DNA from: Frankia casuarinae | Lineage (GTDB): Bacteria; Actinomycetota; Actinomycetes; Frankiales; Frankiaceae | Direction of reading: 5' to 3' | NCBI RefSeq assembly: GCF_000013345.1 | Contig: NC_007777.1 | Coordinates: 868,001 to 932,000, forward strand | Length of the DNA stretch: 64,000 nucleotides | Part shown: one piece after another, positions 7,722 to 16,498 of the stretch | Layout of the letters: every line of letters begins with the position of its first letter | Numbering within the stretch: position 1 is the first letter of the stretch | The notes under the pieces: model-generated | Told to the model about the DNA's origin: nothing | Database searches by the model: none | What the model saw: the letters and a program-made list of their open reading frames with translations, nothing else | Program-made: the position numbers and the translations under genes

Positions 7722-10391
7722 CTAGTGGGCGGCAGGCTGATCCCCTCTGCCGGATCCCGGTTCGGCGCCGTTCTGGGGTTGCTGCGGCTGTCCCTGGTTC
7801 TGCCCGCTCTGGTCCGTGCCGGGCTGGCCGAGCGGGGTGCCGCCTCCCTGCGGCTGCCCGCCCGTGCCAGGGAAGATCTGCTGACCCAGGTTCTGCAACA
7901 GGTCGCCGAGGCCCTGACCGGGTGCCGGCGCTGGCGGGGTGTTCTGCAGACCTCCCTTGATGCCGCGCGCGACGGTCGGATCGGCACCGGGCAACGGGAC
8001 TACCGGCTGGTTGGCTAGGGCGGCCCGCATCGACTTGCTCCAGATGATCGCGGGCAGGTCGCCGCCGAAGACACGGGGCCAGGTCCGGCCGTCGGCGACG
8101 ACGCCCCGCAGCGGGTGGCTCTCCGCTCCCATGGGATCGCCGACGGCTACCGCTGCGGTGATCTGCGGGGTAAAGCCGACATACCAGGCGGCCGAGAACT
8201 CGTCGGTGGTGCCGGTCTTGCCCGCCGAGGGGCGGTCGATGGCCGCCTTGGTCCCGGTCCCGTGGAGCGGGACGCCGGCGAGCACGCTGGTCACGGTGTC
8301 GGCGACACCCTTGGCGAGTACCTGTTCGCACTGCGGCGGCTGGGCGATGTCGATCGGGTCGTGGCTGGAGTCGACGGCCCCGGTGGCGAAGCGGGGCGTG
8401 CAGCGCACCCCGCCGCCGGCGATCGTCGCGTAGGCGTCGGCCATCTGCAACGGGGAAACGTACATGTACTGGCCGCCACCGATGGCGGTGGCCCCGTCGG
8501 TGGAGCCGATCTTGTCCGCCTTCGGCGGTGTGACGCCCAGGCGTTTGGCCATCTCCAGGACCGCCGGGATGCCGGTCTTCTCCGCGAGCTGCACGTAGAA
8601 GGTGTTCACCGAGTCCCAGGTGCCCTTGGGGATGTCGTAGATGCCGGCCTCGGCGGGATCGGAGTTCGAGAAACCCCTGGGGCAGTCGCCCTCACCGCGG
8701 TCCAACGGGAACTTCTTGCTCTCGTAGCAGGCCGGGGAGTAGAAGGCCGTCGAGGTGCCGTAGCCCTGTTCGAGCGCGGCGGCGAGCACGAAGGTCTTGA
8801 ACGTCGACCCGGGCTGGAAGGTGGCGTTGGTCGGCAGCGGCACCACCGTCTGGTTGGCTGCTGTGTTCGAGCCGTACACCCGGTTCACTGCCATGGCGAG
8901 GATGTTGCCGGTACCGGGCTGGATGACGACCTCGGTCGCCGACACCCGGTTGCTCGGCGATATGGTCGAGTTGACGGCGTCCTGCGCCGCCTGCTGCACC
9001 AGTGGGTCGAGAGTGGTCCTGATGACCAGGCCGCCCTCGTAGATGCGTCGGTTGCGTTCCTCCAGGGTGGAACCGAGCGCCGGGCTCGCCCGCAGCTGGG
9101 AGCGCACGTAGTCGCAGAAGAACGGCGCCGACGACGTCTCGCAGGAGTCCGCGGCTGGCGGCGGGGCTTTCACGACGTTCAGCGGCAGCTGCTTCGCCGC
9201 CTCCGCCTGGGTGGTAGAGACATACCCCTCGGCGGCCATCTTGTCCAGCACGGTGTTGCGCCGGGCCAGCGCGGCCTCCGGGTGAGCTGCGGGGTTGTAC
9301 CGGGACGGACTCTGCACGAGCCCGGCTAGCAGCGCCGCCTGTTCGAGGGTGACCTGGGAGATGGGCACCCCGAAGTAGTGCTCGGCGGCGGTGCCGATCC
9401 CGTACGCGCCGTCACCGAAATACGCGATGTTGAGGTAGCGCTCCAGGATTTCGTCCTTGGAGAACCGCTTCTCGATGTCCAGGGCGTACCGGAGTTCCTG
9501 GATCTTGCGGTCCAGGGAGTCTCCGGCCACGACCTCTCGCTCCCGCGTGGTGCGGGCGTTCTGCAGCAGCACGTTCTTGACGTACTGCTGAGTCAGCGTC
9601 GAACCGCCCTGAGCGACTCCGCCGGCCTCGCTGTTGCGCAGCGCGGCGCGGAAGACGCCCTGTGGGTCGACGCCGCCGTGCTTGTAGAAGCGGGCGTCCT
9701 CGATCGAGACGATCGCCTCGCGCATGATCTTCGGGATCTCGTTGCCGGGCACGACGATGCGGTTCTCGGCGCCGCGCAACGTGGCAATCACTGATCCGTC
9801 GGCGGCCAGAATCGTCGAACTCTGCGGCAACGGAGGCGTGACGAGCTCGCCGGGCAGCCCGAGGAAGTGGTCCGCGCTTTCCTTGGCGAACAGGCCGACC
9901 GCACCGACGAACGGCAGGGACAACAACGCGACGACCAGCCCCAGAACGATCGCCGTCAGCCCCATCTTCTTCAGGACCCGACGCCGGTTCACGGGCGGAC
10001 GGGGGTTGAGCGGCCTACCCGCTCCACCGGCCCCGGCCGCGCCGGCTGCGGCCGGACCGTCGCCCGTGCCGCCGGGGGAGCGACGCGCGGAAGCGCCGTC
10101 GTCCGCATAGGTGACGCCGCTCGCCACGTTGCCCGGCCTGGCGGATCGGGATGGCCTGGCGGATCGGGGCGATGCGGCGGATCGGGGCGATGCGGCGGAT
10201 CGGGGCGATGCGGCGGATCGGGGCGGGGCGGGGGCACGTTCCGGCGCGACGGCGCGCGACGGGACACCCGGCCGGGCCGGCTTGCTCGGGTCGGCCGGCT
10301 TGCTCGCGCGCGGGGGCGGGGTGGCTTGAGATGGAGTGCTCGACTCCCGTCCGACAGACGTCAACGTCACCCCCTCCGTGGACCGGCGCAA
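7722..10391 (-). CDS. class A penicillin-binding protein (transglycosylase/transpeptidase)
   Basis: Bifunctional peptidoglycan synthase anchored by one membrane helix (about residues 140-165, LTAIVLGLVVALLSLPFVG). The N-terminal ~130 residues are disordered cytoplasmic sequence with RSAASP repeats. The GT51 domain shows EDARFYKHGGVDP and GGSTLTQQYVKN. The transpeptidase domain shows the SxxK box STFK, the SxN box (SVN) and KTGTTDEFSAAW. The C-terminus is a long Gly/Gln/Pro tail. Start is uncertain: TTG 10391 is listed, GTG 10370 directly follows a GGAGG-like stretch. It is monocistronic and converges on the SIS-domain gene. Confidence 0.92.
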   Translation of the reverse strand: MRRSTEGVTLTSVGRESSTPSQATPPPRASKPADPSKPARPGVPSRAVAPERAPAPPRSAASPRSAASPRSAASPRSARPSRSARPGNVASGVTYADDGASARRSPGGTGDGPAAAGAAGAGGAGRPLNPRPPVNRRRVLKKMGLTAIVLGLVVALLSLPFVGAVGLFAKESADHFLGLPGELVTPPLPQSSTILAADGSVIATLRGAENRIVVPGNEIPKIMREAIVSIEDARFYKHGGVDPQGVFRAALRNSEAGGVAQGGSTLTQQYVKNVLLQNARTTREREVVAGDSLDRKIQELRYALDIEKRFSKDEILERYLNIAYFGDGAYGIGTAAEHYFGVPISQVTLEQAALLAGLVQSPSRYNPAAHPEAALARRNTVLDKMAAEGYVSTTQAEAAKQLPLNVVKAPPPAADSCETSSAPFFCDYVRSQLRASPALGSTLEERNRRIYEGGLVIRTTLDPLVQQAAQDAVNSTISPSNRVSATEVVIQPGTGNILAMAVNRVYGSNTAANQTVVPLPTNATFQPGSTFKTFVLAAALEQGYGTSTAFYSPACYESKKFPLDRGEGDCPRGFSNSDPAEAGIYDIPKGTWDSVNTFYVQLAEKTGIPAVLEMAKRLGVTPPKADKIGSTDGATAIGGGQYMYVSPLQMADAYATIAGGGVRCTPRFATGAVDSSHDPIDIAQPPQCEQVLAKGVADTVTSVLAGVPLHGTGTKAAIDRPSAGKTGTTDEFSAAWYVGFTPQITAAVAVGDPMGAESHPLRGVVADGRTWPRVFGGDLPAIIWSKSMRAALANQPVVPLPGADPTVARGIKGGLQNTPPAPAPGQGLGDLLQNLGQQIFPGTGGQPQGGGTPLGQPGTDQSGQNQGQPQQPQNGAEPGSGRGDQPAAH
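10142..10230 (-). repeat. 18-bp tandem repeat in PBP N-terminus
   Basis: About four copies of an 18-bp unit containing gatcggggcgatgcgg, encoding RSAASP hexapeptides in the cytoplasmic tail of the penicillin-binding protein. Edges are approximate. Confidence 0.85.
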
Positions 10392-10719
10392 GGGCCGGAG
10401 TCTTCCTGGGACCTGTCCAGCATGCGTGAGCCGGCACTTGGTCGCTCACCGGCATCACCGCCTCGAACCCGGTGCGACGTGGCAGCGGGTGCGCGCCGGG
10501 TTCGAGGCGGTTGGTGCGGACGGTCTGATTCCTAGGTAACGCTAGACGAGCGTTTCACCGGCGGACCAGCCGCCACGTCCGGTGTGTGCGGTACGCCCCA
10601 CATTGTTTAGCAGACGTTAAGGAAGTGTGGATCTGATGGTGCGTGTCCCGGCTGGTCCGGGCGGGTGCGGCCGGATGATGGGCTGGCTGCCTGCCGGGGA
10701 CCGGTGAGGGCGGCGGGGG
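10392..10719. other. 328-bp intergenic region upstream of the PBP gene
   Basis: No gene seen. It should hold the PBP promoter and the 3' end of the RDD transcript. Its clearest element is the long inverted repeat at 10457-10511, listed separately. A moderately AT-rich patch (cacattgtttagcagacgtt, about 10600) is a possible promoter zone, but I cannot fix boxes. Confidence 0.5.
10457..10511. terminator. 16-bp perfect inverted repeat, candidate terminator or leader hairpin
   Basis: Arms 10457-10472 (accgcctcgaacccgg) and 10496-10511 are exact reverse complements with a 23-nt spacer; further G-C pairing inside shortens the loop. There is no T-run. It lies downstream of the RDD gene and upstream of the PBP gene, both leftward, so it could terminate one transcript or fold in the leader of the other. 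Confidence 0.5.
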
Positions 10720-11742
10720 TTACCGGCCCGGCGGGGGTTGCGGGGCCGTGGGGTAGGGGGGTGGCGGGGATTGGTCTTGGGCCGTCGGGTACTGGGCCGT
10801 CGGGTACTGGGCCGTCGGGTACTGGGCCGTCGGGTACTGGGCCGTCGGGTACTGGGCCGTCGGGTACTGGGCCGTCGGGTACTGGGCCGTCGGGTACGGG
10901 GAGAAGACGGGAGAGGGTATCGATCTCGGCCGGTTCGCCGTCAGCCGATGGTAGGCACGCCGGGTTCGCTCGGCCAACACGGCGGACAGGTAGGCCCAGC
11001 CCGGCGTGCCGGGCGGCGGCGGTGGTGTCACGACGGCCCGCACCTGCCGGACCAGCCCGCTGCCGAGGCGTTCGAGGGCTTGCGGGGACAGCTCGTGCGC
11101 CCGGCCGAGGAACTGGCGGGCACGCAGGGCCAGAGCATCATCCAACCCGGTGAGGTCGAGGGTGGCGGCCCAGCCGACGAGCTGGGGCGGGACGGACGGC
11201 GGCGCTCCGCCAGGGCGCGGCACGCTGGCCTGCAGGACGACCGTGCCGGCGAAGACGTCCCCCAGCCGCTTCGCGTGTTTCGACACCAGCATGCTGATCA
11301 CCGCGGGCAGGCCCAGTAGCAGTCCGGGACGTTCGACGACCGCCCCGACCAGACCCCGGGCGAACGCGTGCCGGAAGTGGATGGGACCTCCGTCGTCGCG
11401 GACGACACGCAGCCCCATGGCCATCTTGCCGAGGGTCCGCCCGCGCGTCAGCGTCTCGCAGGTGACCGGATACCCGAGCACGACGCCGACGTAGACCAGC
11501 AGGAATACCGCGGCGATCAGGGCGTCGTTGTCGGGCCGCACGATCAGCAGGGCCGCGGCGCCGACCGCGTAGAGGATGTAGAGCTGGATGAGCAGGTCGA
11601 GCAGGCCGGCGATCAGACGGGAGCCCAGCCGAGCCACCCGCAGTTCGATGGTGATCGCTTCACCTGTGACGATCGCCTCACCCGTGAGGACACCCGTGCC
11701 GGCGAGACCGGCGGATCCCTTTCCCGTGACGACCTGGTTCAT
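10720..11742 (-). CDS. RDD family integral membrane protein with YPTAQ repeat tail
   Basis: About 340 residues from ATG 11742 ([12 protein letters not shown]). The RDD domain spans roughly residues 30-170, with [15 protein letters not shown], two or three membrane helices, [16 protein letters not shown] and [18 protein letters not shown]-terminal cytoplasmic region follows, ending in eight YPTAQ pentapeptides and a Pro-rich end. The function of RDD proteins is mostly unknown; some are linked to ion transport or membrane remodelling. It is divergent from the SpoIIM-like gene, a pairing conserved in actinobacteria beside MoxR/DUF58 genes. The longer open frame upstream is Arg/His-rich and not used. 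Confidence 0.88.
   Translation of the reverse strand: MNQVVTGKGSAGLAGTGVLTGEAIVTGEAITIELRVARLGSRLIAGLLDLLIQLYILYAVGAAALLIVRPDNDALIAAVFLLVYVGVVLGYPVTCETLTRGRTLGKMAMGLRVVRDDGGPIHFRHAFARGLVGAVVERPGLLLGLPAVISMLVSKHAKRLGDVFAGTVVLQASVPRPGGAPPSVPPQLVGWAATLDLTGLDDALALRARQFLGRAHELSPQALERLGSGLVRQVRAVVTPPPPPGTPGWAYLSAVLAERTRRAYHRLTANRPRSIPSPVFSPYPTAQYPTAQYPTAQYPTAQYPTAQYPTAQYPTAQYPTAQDQSPPPPYPTAPQPPPGR
10779..10898 (-). repeat. 15-bp tandem repeat, eight copies
   Basis: Unit gggccgtcgggtact repeated eight times from 10779 to 10898 with near-perfect identity, encoding YPTAQ on the minus strand at the C-terminus of the RDD protein. High identity suggests recent expansion by slippage. Confidence 0.95.
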
Positions 11743-11909
11743 CTGGGCCCCCCGGGACCTCGATGGGTATCCGGACATCACCTTATGGCTTACGCCGCCC
11801 GGTTCGATCCTCCTCGCCGGGTGGTGCCGCCGACGGCGGTGAGGACGGTTCGGACGCGTGCGGCTCGAGGTCTGGGAGGATCTCGACGGGCTGGGAGGAT
11901 GAGACCGCC

Positions 11910-12920
11910 ATGGATCTCGATGCGTACGTCGCCGTGCACCGTCCGGAATGGGTCCGGCTTGGTCGGCTCGTCGACAAGGCCGGCCGGCCGCGGCGGATGG
12001 CACCGGACGAGCTCGACGAACTGGTCGAGTTGTACCAGCGCACGGCTACCCACCTCTCGGTCATCCGCAGCCGGTCGTACGACACGACCCTGGTCGACGA
12101 TCTGACGAACCTGGTGGCGCGAGGCCGGGCGGCGGTGGGCGGCGCACCCGACCCCGGCTGGCATGTCGTCGGCCGTTTCTTCGCGGTGACGTTTCCGGTG
12201 GCCGTGTACGAACGCCGATGGTGGGCTGTCGCGACGGCGCTCGGTTCCCTGCTCGTCGCGCTGGCCGTCGGTCTGTGGGTCGTGCACGACGCCGAGGTGC
12301 AGGCGAACCTGCGTGCGCCGGACGCGGTCGCGGATCTGTGCCGCCACGACTTCGCGTCCTACTACACCGAGAATCCGGCCTCGTCCTTCGCCAGCCAGGT
12401 GTGGACGAACAACGCCTGGGTGGCCGCGCAGGCGGTGGTCTCCGGGGTGCTGCTGGGTCTCCCGACCCTGCTGGTCATGTTGCTGAACGCGCTGAATCTC
12501 GGCGTCGTCGGCGGATACATGTCCAGCTGTGGGGAGAGCGGGCAGTTCTTCGGCCTGATCCTCCCGCACGGCCTGCTGGAGCTCACGGTCGTGTTCGTCG
12601 CGGGCGGGGTCGGGCTGCGTCTCGGTTGGACGATCATTGCGCCGGGTCCGCGCAGGCGGGTGGAGGCCTTGGCCGCCGAGGGGCGCGCGGCGGTGGCCAT
12701 CACGATGGGGATGGCGCTCGTGCTGGCCGCCTCCGGGCTGATCGAGGCGTTCGTGACCCCGTCGGGGTTGCCCACGGCGATCCGGATCGGGATCGGCGCG
12801 GTAGCGTTCGGCGGCTTCATCGCCTACGTCCGGCTGTATGGCGGCCGGGCGGCCGCGGCCGGAGAGACCGGTGACATCGACACCGGACGCGGCGGCGCCG
12901 ACCTGCTCCCGGTGGCCTGA
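11910..12920 (+). CDS. stage II sporulation protein M family membrane protein
   Basis: 336-residue SpoIIM/DUF95 family integral membrane protein. The N-terminus (MDLDAYVAVHRPEWVRLGRLV) and ELYQRTATHLSVIRSR are family hallmarks; about five hydrophobic helices follow from residue 100. In Bacillus SpoIIM is part of the engulfment peptidoglycan-degrading complex; actinobacterial homologues are near MoxR/DUF58/RDD genes and their role is not established. ATG 11910 follows GGGAGG. It is divergent from the RDD gene and convergent with the solute-binding protein gene. Confidence 0.88.
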   Translation: MDLDAYVAVHRPEWVRLGRLVDKAGRPRRMAPDELDELVELYQRTATHLSVIRSRSYDTTLVDDLTNLVARGRAAVGGAPDPGWHVVGRFFAVTFPVAVYERRWWAVATALGSLLVALAVGLWVVHDAEVQANLRAPDAVADLCRHDFASYYTENPASSFASQVWTNNAWVAAQAVVSGVLLGLPTLLVMLLNALNLGVVGGYMSSCGESGQFFGLILPHGLLELTVVFVAGGVGLRLGWTIIAPGPRRRVEALAAEGRAAVAITMGMALVLAASGLIEAFVTPSGLPTAIRIGIGAVAFGGFIAYVRLYGGRAAAAGETGDIDTGRGGADLLPVA

Positions 12921-12950
12921 GCGCGGGTACACCGACTACCCGGCACCATC

Positions 12951-13826
12951 TCATGGGTGGCGAGCACCATCGGTTTTCAGAACGGGGGCTCCGGCCGTGG
13001 TTGAAAGCCACTGCTCGGTGATCCTCCTGAGCTCGCCGCTGGCGGTCAGTTCCGCCAGCGCGGCGTTGACGTTGCGCACCAGCGGATTACCCTTCTCGAA
13101 CAGCAGGCCGAACTGCTCGGGCTCGCCGGTCGAGGGAAACTGACCGATGATGACGGAATTCTCGATCTCGGTGGCGGTCAGTTTGAACGCGGTGGGCAGG
13201 TCGACGACGATCCCGTCGATCGGGCCGTTCTCCAACGCGGTCTCGGCCTCGTTGGTGTCGTTGAAGACGGCCGGCTGCGCTGCCGGTTTCACCTGCTTGT
13301 TGATGGCGGTCAGACTCGTCGTGCCGATCGCGGCGCCGAGCTTGGCGTTCTTCAGCCCGGCGAGAGTCGTCACGTGCGCGATACGTGAGGATCTGAGCGC
13401 CACGACGGCCTGCGCGACGTCGTAGTAGCCGCTGCTGAAGTCGACTGCCTGCCGCCGTTCCGGCGTGATCGAGATCTCGTTGATGTCGAAGTCGAAGTTC
13501 TTCGCGCCGGGTGCGAACGAACTGTTGAACGGCACGTTCATCCAGTGCACCTGCGCCGCGGTGAAACCGAGTTTCGCGGCGACGGCGTAGGCGACTGCGC
13601 TCTCGAATCCCTGGCCGCTCTCCGGTCTGCCGTCGGCGAACCACGGCTCATATGCCGGTGAGCCGGTGGCGATGGTCAGCTGGCCGGGCTTGACCAGGTG
13701 AAGGGAGGCCGACCCGGTGGTGCCCGACGAGCCCGGGGTCGAACCACCCGACGACGCGCAGGACGCGAGTGCCAGTACCGCCGCGACCACCAGCGCGAGA
13801 GCGGCAGGCCGCCGTGGGCGTTGCAT
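12951..13826 (-). CDS. extracellular solute-binding lipoprotein, amino-acid ABC type
   Basis: 291-residue family 3 periplasmic-type binding protein. The signal peptide ends in a lipobox (LALASCASS), so it is membrane-anchored. The mature part shows LTIATGSPAYEPWF, GQGFESAVAYAVAAKLGF, FDFDINEISITPERRQAVDFS, typical of polar amino acid binders. ATG 13826 has a strong AGGAGG six bases upstream; a longer frame to 14078 is Arg/Pro-rich and rejected. No permease or ATPase gene is adjacent, so it is an orphan component inserted among MoxR-cluster genes. Its ligand cannot be read from sequence. Confidence 0.9.
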   Translation of the reverse strand: MQRPRRPAALALVVAAVLALASCASSGGSTPGSSGTTGSASLHLVKPGQLTIATGSPAYEPWFADGRPESGQGFESAVAYAVAAKLGFTAAQVHWMNVPFNSSFAPGAKNFDFDINEISITPERRQAVDFSSGYYDVAQAVVALRSSRIAHVTTLAGLKNAKLGAAIGTTSLTAINKQVKPAAQPAVFNDTNEAETALENGPIDGIVVDLPTAFKLTATEIENSVIIGQFPSTGEPEQFGLLFEKGNPLVRNVNAALAELTASGELRRITEQWLSTTAGAPVLKTDGARHP

Positions 13827-14137
13827 GGAAGACCTCCTGAGATGCCCCACCCTCGCGGATGGGCGCCGGAGCGCGGACTCTCGGGTCGCGCCGGCCTCGG
13901 GCCGGGCGGTGGGAGGGGCATGGTGTGCCTCGGCCGGCCAAGAACCGCGGAAACCGGCCTCCTGGACAAGGGCGCGACGCGGTCGGTGCGATGTCCCGTG
14001 ACGCCGCCTTGGCAGCGGCCATCCCCGGACCATGCTGGTCAGAGTACCGTCTACCGCCACGGAACCATCCGGGGACACCGGCCGGCCCGGCCGGCACCTC
14101 GCGAAATCACCTTCGATGATTTCGCTGAGATAGTCGT
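13827..14137. other. 311-bp intergenic region
   Basis: No convincing gene. It contains the leader of the solute-binding protein gene and the 3' flank of the DUF58 gene. A G/C-rich self-complementary patch (ccggccggcccggccgg, about 14081) could form a hairpin. Open frames across it have shadow-like composition. Confidence 0.5.
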
Positions 14138-15433
14138 CTAGAGCCGGCCGAGGGATTTCAAGGTGAGGTAGATGTCGGTGACGGCCGCCGCGTAGCCGCT
14201 CGGCGGTGCGTCCACCACCTCGACCCCGCGGCGGCGCAGCGTCTCGGTGAGCTCCCGTCGCCGCAGCAGAGTCTGTTCGGCCGCCGCGGCCGCGTACACC
14301 TCACGGACGTCACCTCGGCCGGTCGTCATCTCGTCCACGCGCGGGTCGCGCAGCGCCGCGACCACGACAGTGTGCCGCGCGGCCAGCGTCGGCAGAGCCG
14401 GGAGCAGCCCCTCCTCGATCACCGCTGGTACCAGGTCGGTGAACAGGACGACCAGGGACCGCCGCGAAGTCCCGCGCAGCACCGTCGACACGATTCCGCC
14501 ATGATCGGCCTCGATCAGGGCCGGTTCCAGGATGGCCATCGCGTCGCTCATCCGGGCGAGCAACCCGTGATCGTGCCCGCCTGGCAGGGTGATCCGAGGA
14601 ACGCTGTCGTGCGCCACGAGACCCACCTGGTCACCCGCGCGTAGCGCCACCGCGGTGAGCAGCAGCGCGGCGTCGAGCGCGTGGTCCAGTCGGGGGGTAT
14701 CGCCGATTCGCCCGGCCGAGGTCCGACCCGTGTCGAGTACGCAGACGACCCTGCGGTCACGCTCCGGTCGGAAGGTACGGACGACGACGGTCCCGCGCCG
14801 GGCGGTACCCCGCCAGTCGATCAGCCGAACGTCGTCGCCGATCACATAGTCCCGCAGGCTGTCGAACTCGCAGCCGGCGCCCGCGCCGCGGATGGCGACC
14901 TCGCCCTCGACCTCCCGCAGCCGCGCGAGAGCGGCCGGCAGATGGCGGCGTGACGTGAACGGCGGCAGCACTCGGACCCGCCATGCGCAGTGATGCCGTC
15001 CCTGCCGGCCGGCGAGGCCGAGTGGCCCCAGCGAACGGATCGTGATGCGGAACGGCTCCCGGTCGCCGCGCCGGGTCGGATGCAGCGTCGTCTCCAGGAA
15101 GCGCCGCTCCCCCGCCGGAACGGTGACCCGGTGCTCCCGCGGCCGGGACCCCGAGGACGGCGGCCAGGCGTCGCGGATGTGGGCACGCACCGTGCGGGTG
15201 CCGCCGTTCGTGACGCCGAGCACCAGCGGAACGGGCTGACCCAGCCGCCCGGCGGTCGGTCCGGAGCGGCTGAACTCCAGCGTGCGGACCCCACCCGCCA
15301 GGGCGAGGTCGAGGGCGACCAAGCCCACCACCACCAGGTCGACCAGCACGAGGGTCAGGCCCGGGGCGGGGGACAGGACGACGACCAGCGCCCCGAACAG
15401 GGCCAGTGCGACGGTACGGCCGGTGATCGCCAC
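14138..15433 (-). CDS. DUF58 domain-containing membrane protein
   Basis: 431-residue DUF58 protein: two N-terminal membrane helices (residues ~5-50), a beta-rich middle domain, then the DUF58 signature around GCEFDSLRDYVIGDDVRLID and DWRGTARRGTVVVRTF, followed by a von Willebrand A-like fold (VCVLDTGRTSAGRIGDTPRLD). These proteins accompany MoxR ATPases and are thought to help assemble or mature envelope or metal-dependent complexes. The next gene upstream, the MoxR ATPase, ends nine bases before this start, so the pair is one operon. Confidence 0.92.
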   Translation of the reverse strand: MAITGRTVALALFGALVVVLSPAPGLTLVLVDLVVVGLVALDLALAGGVRTLEFSRSGPTAGRLGQPVPLVLGVTNGGTRTVRAHIRDAWPPSSGSRPREHRVTVPAGERRFLETTLHPTRRGDREPFRITIRSLGPLGLAGRQGRHHCAWRVRVLPPFTSRRHLPAALARLREVEGEVAIRGAGAGCEFDSLRDYVIGDDVRLIDWRGTARRGTVVVRTFRPERDRRVVCVLDTGRTSAGRIGDTPRLDHALDAALLLTAVALRAGDQVGLVAHDSVPRITLPGGHDHGLLARMSDAMAILEPALIEADHGGIVSTVLRGTSRRSLVVLFTDLVPAVIEEGLLPALPTLAARHTVVVAALRDPRVDEMTTGRGDVREVYAAAAAEQTLLRRRELTETLRRRGVEVVDAPPSGYAAAVTDIYLTLKSLGRL

Positions 15434-15442
15434 CGTTTCCGC

Positions 15443-16498
15443 CTACCGGGGCACCGGAACGGTGGCGAGTACCTGTTCGAGCACGACATCGGCCGTCACG
15501 CCGTCCAGTTCGGCCTCCGGACGGAGGCTGATCCGGTGCCGCAGGGTTGCCCGGGCCAGCGCCTTGACATCGTCGGGGGTCGCATAGCCGCGTCCCGACA
15601 GCCACGCCCAGGCCCGGGCCGTCGCCAGCAGCGCGGTGGCGCCGCGGGGGGACACCCCGAGCTGTACCGACGGTGCCGCGCGGGTCGCCCGGGCCAGATC
15701 GACGATGTAGGCCAGCACCTCCGGGTGGACTGCGACGGTGAGCACCGCGGCGCGGGCCGCCGCGAGGTCCGCTGGTCCCGCGACCGGGTGGACCCCCGCG
15801 GCGGGCAGGTCGGAGGGGTCGAACCCGTCCGCATGGTGGGCGAGGACACGGACCTCGTCGTCGCGGGGCGGCAGTGGCAGCGTCACCTTCACCAGGAAGC
15901 GGTCGAGTTGCGCCTCGGGAAGCGGATAGGTGCCCTCGTGTTCGATCGGGTTCTGGGTGGCGAGGACTGCGAAGGGGGCCGGCAGCGGCCGCGGGACGCC
16001 CGCCACACTGACCTGACGCTCCTCCATCACCTCCAGCAGGGCGGCCTGCGTCTTCGGCGGAGTCCGGTTGATCTCGTCGGCCAGCAGGAGGTTGGTGAAG
16101 ACCGGGCCCTCCCGGAAGGTGAACTCGGAACTGCGGTTGTCGTACACCAGCGAGCCGGTGACGTCGCCGGGCATGAGGTCCGGGGTGAACTGCAGGCGCT
16201 TGGTGTCCAGTGCCAACGCGGTCGCGAGCGTGCGGACCAGCAGCGTCTTCGCGACGCCGGGCACCCCCTCGAGCAGTGCGTGTCCCCGGCACAGCAGGGC
16301 GATGACGAGCCCGCTGACCGCCGCGTCCTGACCGATCACCGCCTTGGCCACCTCACCGCGCAGCGCGATCAGGGACCGGCGGGCCGTCTGCGCGTCCGGT
16401 GGTGCCGGCTGCTCTCCCGGACCCGGCGCCGCGGCGGACGACGATGCGGTCGAGGGCGGGGGGGCTGTCGTCGGCGCGTCGATGCGCGGGGATGTCAC
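15443..16498 (-). CDS. MoxR family AAA+ ATPase
   Basis: 351-residue MoxR/RavA-type ATPase. After a Pro/Ala-rich N-terminus come Walker A GVPGVAKT (residues 78-85), Walker B LLLADEINR, and the sensor segment FAVLATQNPIEHEGTYPLPE, all typical. The lid domain includes VSPRGATALLATARAWAW. MoxR ATPases act as chaperones for partner proteins with vWA-like domains, here probably the DUF58 product. The GTG start at 16498 overlaps the stop of the DUF4350 gene (GTGA), indicating coupling; the longer open frame to 17488 is a shadow of that gene. Confidence 0.93.
   Translation of the reverse strand: MTSPRIDAPTTAPPPSTASSSAAAPGPGEQPAPPDAQTARRSLIALRGEVAKAVIGQDAAVSGLVIALLCRGHALLEGVPGVAKTLLVRTLATALALDTKRLQFTPDLMPGDVTGSLVYDNRSSEFTFREGPVFTNLLLADEINRTPPKTQAALLEVMEERQVSVAGVPRPLPAPFAVLATQNPIEHEGTYPLPEAQLDRFLVKVTLPLPPRDDEVRVLAHHADGFDPSDLPAAGVHPVAGPADLAAARAAVLTVAVHPEVLAYIVDLARATRAAPSVQLGVSPRGATALLATARAWAWLSGRGYATPDDVKALARATLRHRISLRPEAELDGVTADVVLEQVLATVPVPR

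Noticed and set aside
8115-9329. 404-residue plus-strand frame opposite the PBP
   Set aside because: Antisense shadow of a conserved gene.
10490-10512. T-loop-like ggttcgag segment considered as part of a tRNA
   Set aside because: No acceptor, D or anticodon arms around it; it is one arm of an inverted repeat.
10779-10898. Considered as a CRISPR-like array
   Set aside because: Direct 15-bp units without spacers; coding tandem repeat.
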